Source: Hyphomonadaceae bacterium (GTDB lineage Bacteria; Pseudomonadota; Alphaproteobacteria; Caulobacterales; Hyphomonadaceae). From it: 64,000 bases of DNA. Where the stretch lies: positions 21,497 through 85,496 of the forward strand of contig JALEGE010000024.1 of NCBI GenBank assembly GCA_022760335.1, given 5' to 3'. The notes beneath the pieces are model-generated. The model saw only the letters and a list, made by a program, of their open reading frames with translations, made no database searches and was not told the DNA's origin. A program made the position numbers and the translations under genes. Below, one piece after another: positions 30,389-40,076 of this stretch (the stretch's first letter is position 1; each line of letters begins with the position of its first letter).

Positions 30389-30405
30389 GACCTCAGGCGT
30401 AAACA
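30377..30405 (+). promoter_or_regulatory. Candidate promoter TTGACA-N17-TAAACA with internal palindrome GCCTGAccTCAGGC
   Basis: Exact -35 consensus, weak -10, 6-bp inverted repeat between them. Confidence 0.4.
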
Positions 30406-30455
30406 AAAAAACCCGGCACCGAGATGAGCTTAGAAATCATACCTCGGCGCCGGGT
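30405..30455 (-). terminator. Intrinsic terminator on the minus strand in the cas3-cas8e gap
   Basis: On the minus strand ACCCGGCGCCGAG...CTCGGTGCCGGGT (13-bp stem, one G-U) followed by TTTTTTT. Confidence 0.6.
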
Positions 30456-30508
30456 CAACTTGTACTCAAACAAACGGAGGCAGATCCAGTTATGACCTTA
30501 AGCGCCTA

Positions 30509-30550
30509 GGCTGTTTGATGGGCTGGATATAGTCTAGCCCATCAACAGCC
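30509..30550. other. Strong inverted repeat/hairpin upstream of cas8e
   Basis: GGCTGTTTGATGGGCT-ggatatagtct-AGCCCATCAACAGCC, 15 bp with one bulge. Confidence 0.8.
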
Positions 30551-30610
30551 GCAAACAAAATTTCGCGCCGCCTCGCGCGGCATTGAATTTATTTTGCAAC
30601 TAACACTCTC

Positions 30611-32194
30611 ATGAACCTCAACCTGATTTCAGACCCGTGGATCCCCGTACGCACACGGCAGGGCAAGCGGGTGATCGCGCCTCATGAAATTGCCGATCCG
30701 GACGTCCTGTTTCCGGACTGGCCGCGGCCGGATTTCAACCTGAACACGCTGGAGCTTCTTATCGGTCTGGTGAGCCTCGCCGTAGCGCCTCAGGAGGAAC
30801 ACGAATGGTACGAGATTGGAGCGGAGATAGACCCTTCGTCGCTGGCGAAGCACCTGGCTCCGCTTACGCCCTTCTTCAACCTGCTGGGCGATGGTCCTTA
30901 TCGCTTCATGCAGGACCTGGACGACATTGAGGGCTCCGCCAACCCCGCTGAAGCCCTGCTGATCGATGCCGCTGGCGAGAATACCAGCAAGAAGAACGCC
31001 GATCTCATGGTGCATCGGGGGCGCCATGAAGGTTTCGACCTGCCGACCGCTGCCATCGCCCTTTATACACTGCAGAACAGTGCCCCCTCCGGCGGCGCAG
31101 GCAATCGCACCAGCCTGCGCGGTGGCGGGCCCCTCACCACGCTGGTTATCCCCAATGACGCCCCAACGCTCTGGGATATTGTCTGGACCAATGTCCCCAT
31201 TGGCACGTCCTGCCAGGACGAGGCGTCCATAAAGGCCGCCCTGCCCTGGTGCCGACCAACGCGCACCTCAGAGAAGGGCACTGGAGAGGTCACCTCCCCC
31301 CCGAACAGTGAGAAGCGAATATCACCTGAAGTCTTCTTCGGCATGCCGCGACGCATTCGGCTGCGCGCGACTGAAGGCCTCGTGACAGGCTGGGCGCAAG
31401 TCCCCTGGGGGACGAACTATTCCCACTTTATCCATCCACTGAGCCCCTATTATGCGAACGAGAAGGGCAAACCGCACGATCCTCCGCTACTCCCGATCCA
31501 CCCCAAGCCCGGAACGCTCAGCTATCGCGACTGGCTCGGCCTCAGCCTCAGGCGCCCTCCCGGTGAAGGCGGCGAGGTCGCACGATGCGTCCAGGAGGCC
31601 GAAGCAAAGCTCGACCGAGACGACGCCCAAAACCGCCTTCTGGTGGCTGGCTGGTCGATGAAAAACATGACGCCCGTGGACTTTCAGTGGAGCGAAATCC
31701 CGCTGCAGCTTGGCATGTCTCCTGATGCGGAAGACACGGCCCGGCAAATGGTGGATGCCGCCAGCCTCGCCGCATCCTTCCTCGTCAAACAGCTCGGTGT
31801 CGCACTGAACCTCGAGGCAGGTGACGCCGCCGCCATCGCGCCAGAGCGCGAGGCGTTCTTCCATGACACCCAAAGCGCGTTCGAGGAGGCGCTGTTGCAT
31901 CTCGCACGCGGCGGCGATGCTGATCAACTGGCTCAGCTGAAGGCGGAATGGTTCCGCACGATCGAACGCGCTGCCCTTCGGCGATTCGATGCTGCGGTTC
32001 TGCCGGGGCTTGCCTTGCGCGACATCTCTCACCCGTCCCAGCGTGCCGATGCGAAGAAAATCCCCCCCGGCTCAGCTGAGGCTGTGGCCCGGGCGCGCGA
32101 AAGCCTGCGCAAACAGCTCTGGAGCAAGAAAATGCTGACCGACACGCTCGGCGTCGCGAAAGAACAAATCACCAAGAGCAAGGAGGTCGCATGA
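30611..32194 (+). CDS. cas8e: Cascade large subunit Cas8e (Cse1/CasA)
   Basis: LISDPWIPVRTRQGKR..., NRTSLRGGGPLTTLV, locus context. Confidence 0.93.
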   Translation: MNLNLISDPWIPVRTRQGKRVIAPHEIADPDVLFPDWPRPDFNLNTLELLIGLVSLAVAPQEEHEWYEIGAEIDPSSLAKHLAPLTPFFNLLGDGPYRFMQDLDDIEGSANPAEALLIDAAGENTSKKNADLMVHRGRHEGFDLPTAAIALYTLQNSAPSGGAGNRTSLRGGGPLTTLVIPNDAPTLWDIVWTNVPIGTSCQDEASIKAALPWCRPTRTSEKGTGEVTSPPNSEKRISPEVFFGMPRRIRLRATEGLVTGWAQVPWGTNYSHFIHPLSPYYANEKGKPHDPPLLPIHPKPGTLSYRDWLGLSLRRPPGEGGEVARCVQEAEAKLDRDDAQNRLLVAGWSMKNMTPVDFQWSEIPLQLGMSPDAEDTARQMVDAASLAASFLVKQLGVALNLEAGDAAAIAPEREAFFHDTQSAFEEALLHLARGGDADQLAQLKAEWFRTIERAALRRFDAAVLPGLALRDISHPSQRADAKKIPPGSAEAVARARESLRKQLWSKKMLTDTLGVAKEQITKSKEVA

Positions 32195-32751
32195 TGGGGG
32201 AGGCGACAAAAATCAACGTCGCGAAGATCGCGTCAGACTGGTGGAAGCAGTGTTGTAGCCTCAAGAACCCGGCTGGTCATGGCGGCGCGCGCCAATTTCG
32301 TGCCGCCTGCAGAAGGCTCCGGTCACCCATGGAAGCCTACAGGCTGGAGCAAACTATTCTCCTGCATCGTGAACTCGCCAAAGCGGCATATTTGCGCGGC
32401 GACGAACCGGACTCCCGCGTGGGGCTGATCGCGGGCCTGCTTGGCCAAGTTGAATGCATTGAAGCCGACGGCCCTGAAAAGAGCTTTGCCGCATTTCTCA
32501 TGGGCAAAGGCGATCCTCCCAAGGTATCGCCCATGCGCTTTCAGAAACTTGTCCGCGCCAATGTAGGCGAGCTGATGACGCCGCTCCGCCGCACCCTCGC
32601 CCAGATCGAGTTCCGGTGCGATCCGGGCCGGCTCGCCAGTGATCTCTTCTTTTGGGGTGACGACGTGAAGGCGCGCTGGTGCCTGCAATATTATGGCGAC
32701 ACCCAGCCGCCCCACCTCTCAAACACCGCTTCCGAGGAGACCCCGGCATGA
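32191..32751 (+). CDS. cse2: Cascade small subunit Cse2 (CasB)
   Basis: Position between cas8e and cas7e; AACRRLRSPMEAYRLEQTILLHREL; RFQKLVRA. Confidence 0.9.
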   Translation: MMGEATKINVAKIASDWWKQCCSLKNPAGHGGARQFRAACRRLRSPMEAYRLEQTILLHRELAKAAYLRGDEPDSRVGLIAGLLGQVECIEADGPEKSFAAFLMGKGDPPKVSPMRFQKLVRANVGELMTPLRRTLAQIEFRCDPGRLASDLFFWGDDVKARWCLQYYGDTQPPHLSNTASEETPA

Positions 32752-33830
32752 GCTTTTTCCAGTTCGACTATCTGACTGTCTACCCGCCCTCCAACCCGAA
32801 CCGCGATGACCAGGGCCGACCGAAAACAGCCTTTTTTGGCGGCGTTCCGCGCCTGCGCCTGTCGAGTCAGTCGATCAAGCGCGCGGTGCGGATGTCGGAT
32901 GTCATGCAGACCGCGCTCACTGGAAACCTGGGGGATCGCACGCGCAGGGCGTCCAATGGCATCCGCAAGGCATTGCTTGAGGAGGGCGTGCCTGAAGACA
33001 AGGCCCGGGAGGCGGCGATCGCTGTTGCGGGCGTGTTCGGCAAGCTCTCGGCAAAGGATGATGAAAAAGGCGCATCGGCGGAGAAGCCTGACGTGTTGAC
33101 CGCCCAGCTCGCTTTCATCTCACCGCAGGAATACGACGCCGCGCTTGACGCTGCCCGGCGCCTGACTGCAGGCGAAGAAGACGCCAAGAAGGACCTCGCC
33201 CAGAAGATCCTCACCACAGCGGATACCGCCGTTGATATCGGGATGTTTGGCCGGATGCTGGCTGACCAGCCAGGCTTCAACCGTGAAGCCGCTGTGCACG
33301 TCTCCCATCCCATTACCACGCACAAAGCCGACGTGGAGGACGATTACTACACCGCTGTCGACGATCTCAACACGCGCGAGCAGACAGGCGCAGGCTTCGT
33401 CGGCGAGGCGGGGTTCGGGTCGGGGGTCTACTATCTGCATGTCACAATCGATGAAGACTTGCTGCTCAAGAATCTCGGCGGTGAGGCTCAACGCGAGCTG
33501 GCAGCGCGCGCCATCGCCGCCGTTGCGGAGGGGTTTGCAACTGCGTCACCATCGGGGAAACGGGCGAGTTTCGCGCACGCGCCCCGTGCCGGCGTCATTC
33601 TGGCCCGCCATGGCAAGCAGCAGCCTATGGACCTGACCGGTGCTTTCCTCAAACCCGTGCAGGGACAAGACCTGCTCGCGGCATCCGAAACGGCCCTCAA
33701 CGAAACGCTGACCCGGATGGAAGGCATCTATGGCCCATCCGCTGATTCGGACTATCGTGTTTCCTTGCCCAAGGAAGAAGGATCACTGGACGGCCTGAAG
33801 CGCTGGATCGCGGAACGGGTTCATGGCTGA
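32748..33830 (+). CDS. cas7e: Cascade backbone Cas7e (Cse4/CasC)
   Basis: YPPSNPNRDDQGRPKTAFFGGVPRLRLSSQSIKRAVR; start ATG at 32748 overlapping cse2. Confidence 0.93.
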   Translation: MSFFQFDYLTVYPPSNPNRDDQGRPKTAFFGGVPRLRLSSQSIKRAVRMSDVMQTALTGNLGDRTRRASNGIRKALLEEGVPEDKAREAAIAVAGVFGKLSAKDDEKGASAEKPDVLTAQLAFISPQEYDAALDAARRLTAGEEDAKKDLAQKILTTADTAVDIGMFGRMLADQPGFNREAAVHVSHPITTHKADVEDDYYTAVDDLNTREQTGAGFVGEAGFGSGVYYLHVTIDEDLLLKNLGGEAQRELAARAIAAVAEGFATASPSGKRASFAHAPRAGVILARHGKQQPMDLTGAFLKPVQGQDLLAASETALNETLTRMEGIYGPSADSDYRVSLPKEEGSLDGLKRWIAERVHG

Positions 33831-34572
33831 GACGGTTGCCTTCAGCCTTTATGGTGCGTTCGGCGCTTTCGGGGGACCGGCGGGCTATACGCGGCGCGGA
33901 ACGCAGATGGAACCTTCGCGCTCTGGCCTGCTCGGCATTTGTGCTGCAGCCCTCGGCATTCCGCGAGACGACAAGGACCGTCAGGCCGCCCTTTCAGCTT
34001 GGAGATTCGCTTGTGCCCGCATCGAACCCTTGCGATCCCGCCAGCGTGTCATCCGCGACTATAACACAGCACAGACGGTGCACCGGAAGGTCAGGACTCC
34101 TCGAACCCGGCGGGACGCAATATTGCGAGGCCGCGTGAACGACGCCATCCATACAGAGATCACCCAGCGCGACTACCTTACCGACTGCGCCTTTGCCATA
34201 GCGGCCTGGGGCGGCGATACCGAAGGCCTTGCCGCAGCGTTGAAACGTCCGGTCTTCGCGCCCTTTCTCGGACGCAAATCATGCCCGCTCTCTGCGCCGA
34301 TGGATCCGAAAGTCATCGAAACCGATATGCCCTGGGCCGCTTTCGCGCATCTGCGTTGCCCGCCTTGGTTCGGCGAAGGACGGATCGAGCGGATCACCTG
34401 CGACCCACTTGGTCCAGCCCTGGCTGGCAGCCGCATTATCTCCACCTCCCACGCTTATGACGAGCCGGGCGCGCGCAGCACATGGTCCTTCCACCGGCGC
34501 GCCGTTGAAACCCGAAAGCTGGACTCCGCGATCATCCTTCCACTCGCCACAGTGGATGAGGCGCCAGCATGA
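33823..34572 (+). CDS. cas5e: Cas5e (CasD)
   Basis: LYGAFGAFGG...TRRGTQMEPSRSGLLGICAAALGI; locus context. Confidence 0.92.
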   Translation: MAETVAFSLYGAFGAFGGPAGYTRRGTQMEPSRSGLLGICAAALGIPRDDKDRQAALSAWRFACARIEPLRSRQRVIRDYNTAQTVHRKVRTPRTRRDAILRGRVNDAIHTEITQRDYLTDCAFAIAAWGGDTEGLAAALKRPVFAPFLGRKSCPLSAPMDPKVIETDMPWAAFAHLRCPPWFGEGRIERITCDPLGPALAGSRIISTSHAYDEPGARSTWSFHRRAVETRKLDSAIILPLATVDEAPA

Positions 34573-35288
34573 CCCATTATCTTTCCCGCCTGACGCTGTC
34601 GCGAGACCCTTCCATCAAATCGGTCGCTCCGCTCCTCAACCCATCGCCCGGCACCAATCACGGTCACGCGGCTTCCGCCCACCACCGTCTCGTTTGGAGT
34701 GCGTTCAGTGATGGCAGCGATGCGCCAAGGGACTTTCTCTGGCGGGCTGAGGACCGGGGCGCGTTCTATGTGCTGTCGGCCACACCGCCGAAACAAAGCG
34801 CCTTGTTCGAGGCCGCCGAAATCAAGCCTTTCGACCCGGCCCTCTTCCCCGGAGACCGTCTCGATTTCAGGCTGAGGGTTCATGCCACTGTCAACACGCC
34901 AATCCCGGGCGGCAAGCGGGGCAAGCGCCACGATATCGTCATGCAACGGCTGCACGGCGTCCCCAAAGATGAACGAGCCGGGAAACGCATGGACGTCGCA
35001 GAAGCCGCTGCGATCGACTGGCTTGATATGCAAGGTAGCCGGAATGGGTTCTCGCTTTTGCGTCCACGCGATCCAGACATCCGCCTCGTTCAAGACTACC
35101 ACGTTCTCGATATCCCGCGCAAAGCCGTATTCGCCAACAAGCGTGATCACCGCATGCGCGTCGGCGTCCTCGATCTGGAGGGCCGCCTGGAGGTCACCAA
35201 TCCGATGGCGTTCCTCAGCCGCCTTTATGGCGGTTTTGGGCGGGCAAAAGCGTTCGGCAATGGTCTCATGCTGATCAGGCGCGCCTGA
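34569..35288 (+). CDS. cas6e: Cas6e crRNA endonuclease (CasE)
   Basis: YLSRLTLSRD, HHRLVWSAFSDG, C-terminal YGGFGRAKAFGNGLMLIRRA glycine-rich loop. Confidence 0.92.
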   Translation: MTHYLSRLTLSRDPSIKSVAPLLNPSPGTNHGHAASAHHRLVWSAFSDGSDAPRDFLWRAEDRGAFYVLSATPPKQSALFEAAEIKPFDPALFPGDRLDFRLRVHATVNTPIPGGKRGKRHDIVMQRLHGVPKDERAGKRMDVAEAAAIDWLDMQGSRNGFSLLRPRDPDIRLVQDYHVLDIPRKAVFANKRDHRMRVGVLDLEGRLEVTNPMAFLSRLYGGFGRAKAFGNGLMLIRRA

Positions 35289-35294
35289 CGCCCG

Positions 35295-36510
<1,216 letters not shown>

Positions 36511-36593
36511 CGATAGGTACATATGAGTCAATTTTGGTTGGTAGCTGTTTGACATTGCAAAAATGCGAATCCTTTCAATAGGTTTCAGGAAGA
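36511..36593 (+). promoter_or_regulatory. CRISPR leader
   Basis: AT-richer segment between cas2 and the first repeat, TTGACA at 36549; the degenerate repeat is at the opposite end of the array. Confidence 0.75.
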
Positions 36594-37537
36594 GTGTCCC
36601 CCGCACCTGCGGGGCTGAACCGTGAGCCGGGAAGAGGCTGAGGAAATCCTGACCGTGTCCCCCGCACCTGCGGGGCTGAACCGACATATCAGGAAGCCGA
36701 GAAGGTGCGCCAGGAGTGTCCCCCGCACCTGCGGGGCTGAACCGGCCCCGCCCTTGGTGGGCCAGGTGTCTTCCCCGTGTCCCCCGCACCTGCGGGGCTG
36801 AACCGCGAGCGCGCCCAGTTCGGTGGCGCTCAGGCCAGTGTCCCCCGCACCTGCGGGGCTGAACCGGGCGAGGAGTTCGACGACTATGTCGAGGCGACGT
36901 GTCCCCCGCACCTGCGGGGCTGAACCGGTGACCGCCTCACCGGGCCTCGCCCAGCCATGGTGTCCCCCGCACCTGCGGGGCTGAACCGTTGAGAAACGGG
37001 TGACCGGCGTGGCGCCGCGCGTGTCCCCCGCACCTGCGGGGCTGAACCGTCATCGTCTGCCGGAACAGTGTCGGTGAGCAAGTGTCCCCCGCACCTGCGG
37101 GGCTGAACCGGCGACGTCTTCGTCGGCGAGGTTCGCTGCCGCGTGTCCCCCGCACCTGCGGGGCTGAACCGCCAGACCTGTCGCGCGGAAGCGGTGTCAA
37201 TGCGTGTCCCCCGCACCTGCGGGGCTGAACCGGACAGGGATTTGCCGTTCAGCGCCCAGCTTTCGTGTCCCCCGCACCTGCGGGGCTGAACCGGATATTC
37301 CAACGGAATCCGCTTCGCGCGCAGAGTGTCCCCCGCACCTGCGGGGCTGAACCGAGCACAGCCAGCCTCTCGGCTCACCTCCCCTCGTGTCCCCCGCACC
37401 TGCGGGGCTGAACCGCACTACACAGCGGTCATTGACGGCGTGCTATAGTGTCCCCCGCACCTGCGGGGCTGAACCGCGGCCGCAGAACATTGCCAAGATG
37501 TTGCCGGAGTGTCCCCCGCACCTGCGGGGCTGTATTC
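36594..37537 (+). CRISPR. Type I-E CRISPR array, 16 repeats / 15 spacers of 32 nt, repeat GTGTCCCCCGCACCTGCGGGGCTGAACCG
   Basis: Repeat starts at 36594, 36655, 36716 ... 37509, exactly every 61 bp; last repeat degenerate at its 3' end (AACCG to TATTC). Confidence 0.98.
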
Positions 37538-37650
37538 GGAGCCACTTCCTCTGACAGCGCCTTTGGCACTGTCGGTTGACGATGATCTCATAGCCGTTTC
37601 TGAGCGCTTCCAATTCAGTGTTTGCAGTCGACTGATCCTGACGAGATAAT

Positions 37651-38577
37651 GTGGTCATGGACACTGCATGGCTCCAAGACTTCCTCGAATTGTCTGAGAC
37701 GCGGAACTTCTCTCGTGCTGCGGAGATCCGGAATCTCTCTCAATCGGCGTTCAGCCGCCGCATCCAGATGCTGGAGGAGTGGATTGGATGTCCACTGGTT
37801 GAACGCCATTCCCGCCACACCAGGCTGACCGCTGCTGGAGAGACCCTGAAACCCATTGCGGAAGAAATCGTTCGCCAGGTTCATACCGCCCGCCATCGTG
37901 CAATCGAGGCGACAAGAGCAGAAGAGACATCCCTGCGCATCTGTTCCACCCACGCACTGTCCATTGCCTTCCTGCCATCCTGGCTGCGCACACTGGACGA
38001 AACCTATGAAACCACGCAGCTGGTCAGCCTTGTCGCCGACGGGCTCGCGGGCAGTCTGAAAACCTTCGGACGCGGCGATGCACAATTCCTCGTCTGCTAC
38101 CATCACGGCATTGCACCGCCCCCGCTCTCGACTCAGTATCATGATTATCTGACCATCGGACACGACACAGTGCAGCCCGTCAGTGCCGCCTCTGGCAAAA
38201 AGCCCGCACACGAGATCATCAAAGGCGCTACGATCCCTCTGCTCGCCTATGGTTCGGGATCGGGTATCGGCCAGATCCTCTCCGCCTTCCTCGCTGCACC
38301 CCCTTTTCCCTGCCATTTCGAGCCGTTCTTCCGCTCACCGGTCGCGGCCGTGCTCCTGCAGATGGCGAAGGACAGAAAGGGCGTGGCATGGCTTCCAGGC
38401 AGCCTCACCAGGCCAGATCTTGAACAGGGCAAGCTCGTAGCGGCGGCTGACCCGGACTGGACCGTTCCACTGGATATCCGGATTTACCGTCCAAGGGCGC
38501 GCCAGAGCCCGGCAGCGGAGACATTCTGGGCTCGAACCCGGGAGCTGGCATTCGAGGTGTCTGCGTCCGACGCATGA
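37651..38577 (+). CDS. LysR-family transcriptional regulator
   Basis: WLQDFLELSETRNFSRAAEIRNLSQSAFSRRIQMLEEWIG. Confidence 0.9.
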   Translation: MVMDTAWLQDFLELSETRNFSRAAEIRNLSQSAFSRRIQMLEEWIGCPLVERHSRHTRLTAAGETLKPIAEEIVRQVHTARHRAIEATRAEETSLRICSTHALSIAFLPSWLRTLDETYETTQLVSLVADGLAGSLKTFGRGDAQFLVCYHHGIAPPPLSTQYHDYLTIGHDTVQPVSAASGKKPAHEIIKGATIPLLAYGSGSGIGQILSAFLAAPPFPCHFEPFFRSPVAAVLLQMAKDRKGVAWLPGSLTRPDLEQGKLVAAADPDWTVPLDIRIYRPRARQSPAAETFWARTRELAFEVSASDA

Positions 38578-38657
38578 ATTGATGCGTCATTTGCATCACT
38601 AAACCACACGAAATACCGCTAGTTTCAAGGCTGTGAACTGATAAAGCTGGATCGCTG

Positions 38658-40076
38658 ATGCTCGCGCCGAAAACCCTGTATGACAAACTCGTCGATGCTC
38701 ACACTGTCTGCAACCTGGACGAGGCCGGACAGGAAATCCTGCTCTATGTCGATCGCACTGTGCTCAATGAATACACCAGCCCGCAGGCTTTCACGGGGCT
38801 GCGCGAGGCCGGGCGGAAAGCGTGGCGCCCAGAAACGGCGCTCGGAGTTGTCGATCATGTCAACTCGACCCGGCCAGCCCGGATAACCCTGATTGGTGGC
38901 GAGCAGGATATCCAGTCGGAGTATTTCGCGCGCAACTGCCGCGATTTCGACATTGAGCTTTTTGACCTGTTTCACCGTCAGCAGGGCATCGAACATGTCG
39001 TGATGCCGGAGCTCGGGCTCGTCCTGCCGGGCCTGGTGATAGCAGCAGGGGACAGCCATACAACCACTTATGGCGCCTTCGGCTCCCTGGGCTTCGGCAT
39101 TGGCACATCTGATATCGAGCATCTTCTGGCGACTCAGACACTCGTCTACCGGCGCCTGAAGAACATGCTGATCCGCGTGGAGGGAGATCTGCCTGTCGGG
39201 GTTACCGCGAAGGATCTGATCATGTCGGTCATTCGCAAGATCGGCGCGGCCGGCGCCAGCGGATTTGCCGTGGAGTTCGCCGGACAAGCGATCGACCGAC
39301 TCTCGATGGAAGGCCGCATGACGATGTGCAACATGGCTGTCGAATGCGGCGCGCGAGGCGCCCTGGTCGCACCCGACCAGAAGACCTTCGATTATATTTC
39401 GGGTAAGCCAAGGGCGCCCAGTGGCGAAGACCTGGCTGCGGCCCTGACCGCATGGACAGATCTGCGCTCCGATCCAGAGGCAGGGTTTGACGAAACCGTC
39501 ACCCTCGAGGCCAGCGCCATTGAACCCATGGTCAGTTGGGGAACCAGCCCGGACCAGGCCGCCCCGATCTCAGCCCGTATTCCCGATCCGGAGCGCGAAA
39601 CGGATCCCGACCGCAAGCGCGACGCGATTCGGGCACTCGACTATATGGGCCTCGAGCCTGGCATGGATCTGCGCGCCATCCGCATTGATCACGCCTTTAT
39701 CGGCTCGTGCACAAATGCGCGGATCGAGGATCTGCGCGCGGCAGCTGCCATTCTGAAAGGGCGCAAGGTCGCATCCGGTGTCCACGCCATCATTGTGCCA
39801 GGTTCCAGCGAAGTGCGGCGTATGGCCGAAGCCGAAGGTCTCGACCGCATCTTCATCCAGGCCGGTTTCGAGTGGCGCCAGTCGGGGTGTTCCATGTGCC
39901 TTGCCATGAATGACGATGTCGTGGCGCCCGGTGAGCGGTGCGCCTCCAGTACCAACCGCAATTTCGAAGGCCGACAGGGCGCGGGCGCCCGTACACATCT
40001 CATGAGCCCAGCCATGGTCGCGGCCGCTGCGGTGGCCGGACGGCTCAGCGATATCCGATCACTGGGGAGCAACTGA
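38658..40076 (+). CDS. Aconitase-family hydro-lyase large subunit (LeuC-like)
   Basis: AAGDSHTTTYGAFGSLGFGIGTSDIEHLLATQ, FIGSCTNARIEDLRAAA, GCSMCLAMNDD. Confidence 0.9.
   Translation: MLAPKTLYDKLVDAHTVCNLDEAGQEILLYVDRTVLNEYTSPQAFTGLREAGRKAWRPETALGVVDHVNSTRPARITLIGGEQDIQSEYFARNCRDFDIELFDLFHRQQGIEHVVMPELGLVLPGLVIAAGDSHTTTYGAFGSLGFGIGTSDIEHLLATQTLVYRRLKNMLIRVEGDLPVGVTAKDLIMSVIRKIGAAGASGFAVEFAGQAIDRLSMEGRMTMCNMAVECGARGALVAPDQKTFDYISGKPRAPSGEDLAAALTAWTDLRSDPEAGFDETVTLEASAIEPMVSWGTSPDQAAPISARIPDPERETDPDRKRDAIRALDYMGLEPGMDLRAIRIDHAFIGSCTNARIEDLRAAAAILKGRKVASGVHAIIVPGSSEVRRMAEAEGLDRIFIQAGFEWRQSGCSMCLAMNDDVVAPGERCASSTNRNFEGRQGAGARTHLMSPAMVAAAAVAGRLSDIRSLGSN

Noticed and set aside
30292-30610. tracrRNA or second CRISPR array in the cas3-cas8e gap
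   Set aside because: Only one degenerate repeat, no full repeat-spacer unit, and type I-E does not use a tracrRNA; treated as a repeat-derived regulator instead.
36585-37399. Minus-strand ORFs (108 aa, 171 aa and others) with repeated peptides FSPAGAGDT / VQPRRCGGH / GSAPQVRGT
   Set aside because: They are translations of the CRISPR repeat itself in different frames; 61-bp periodic, not real proteins.
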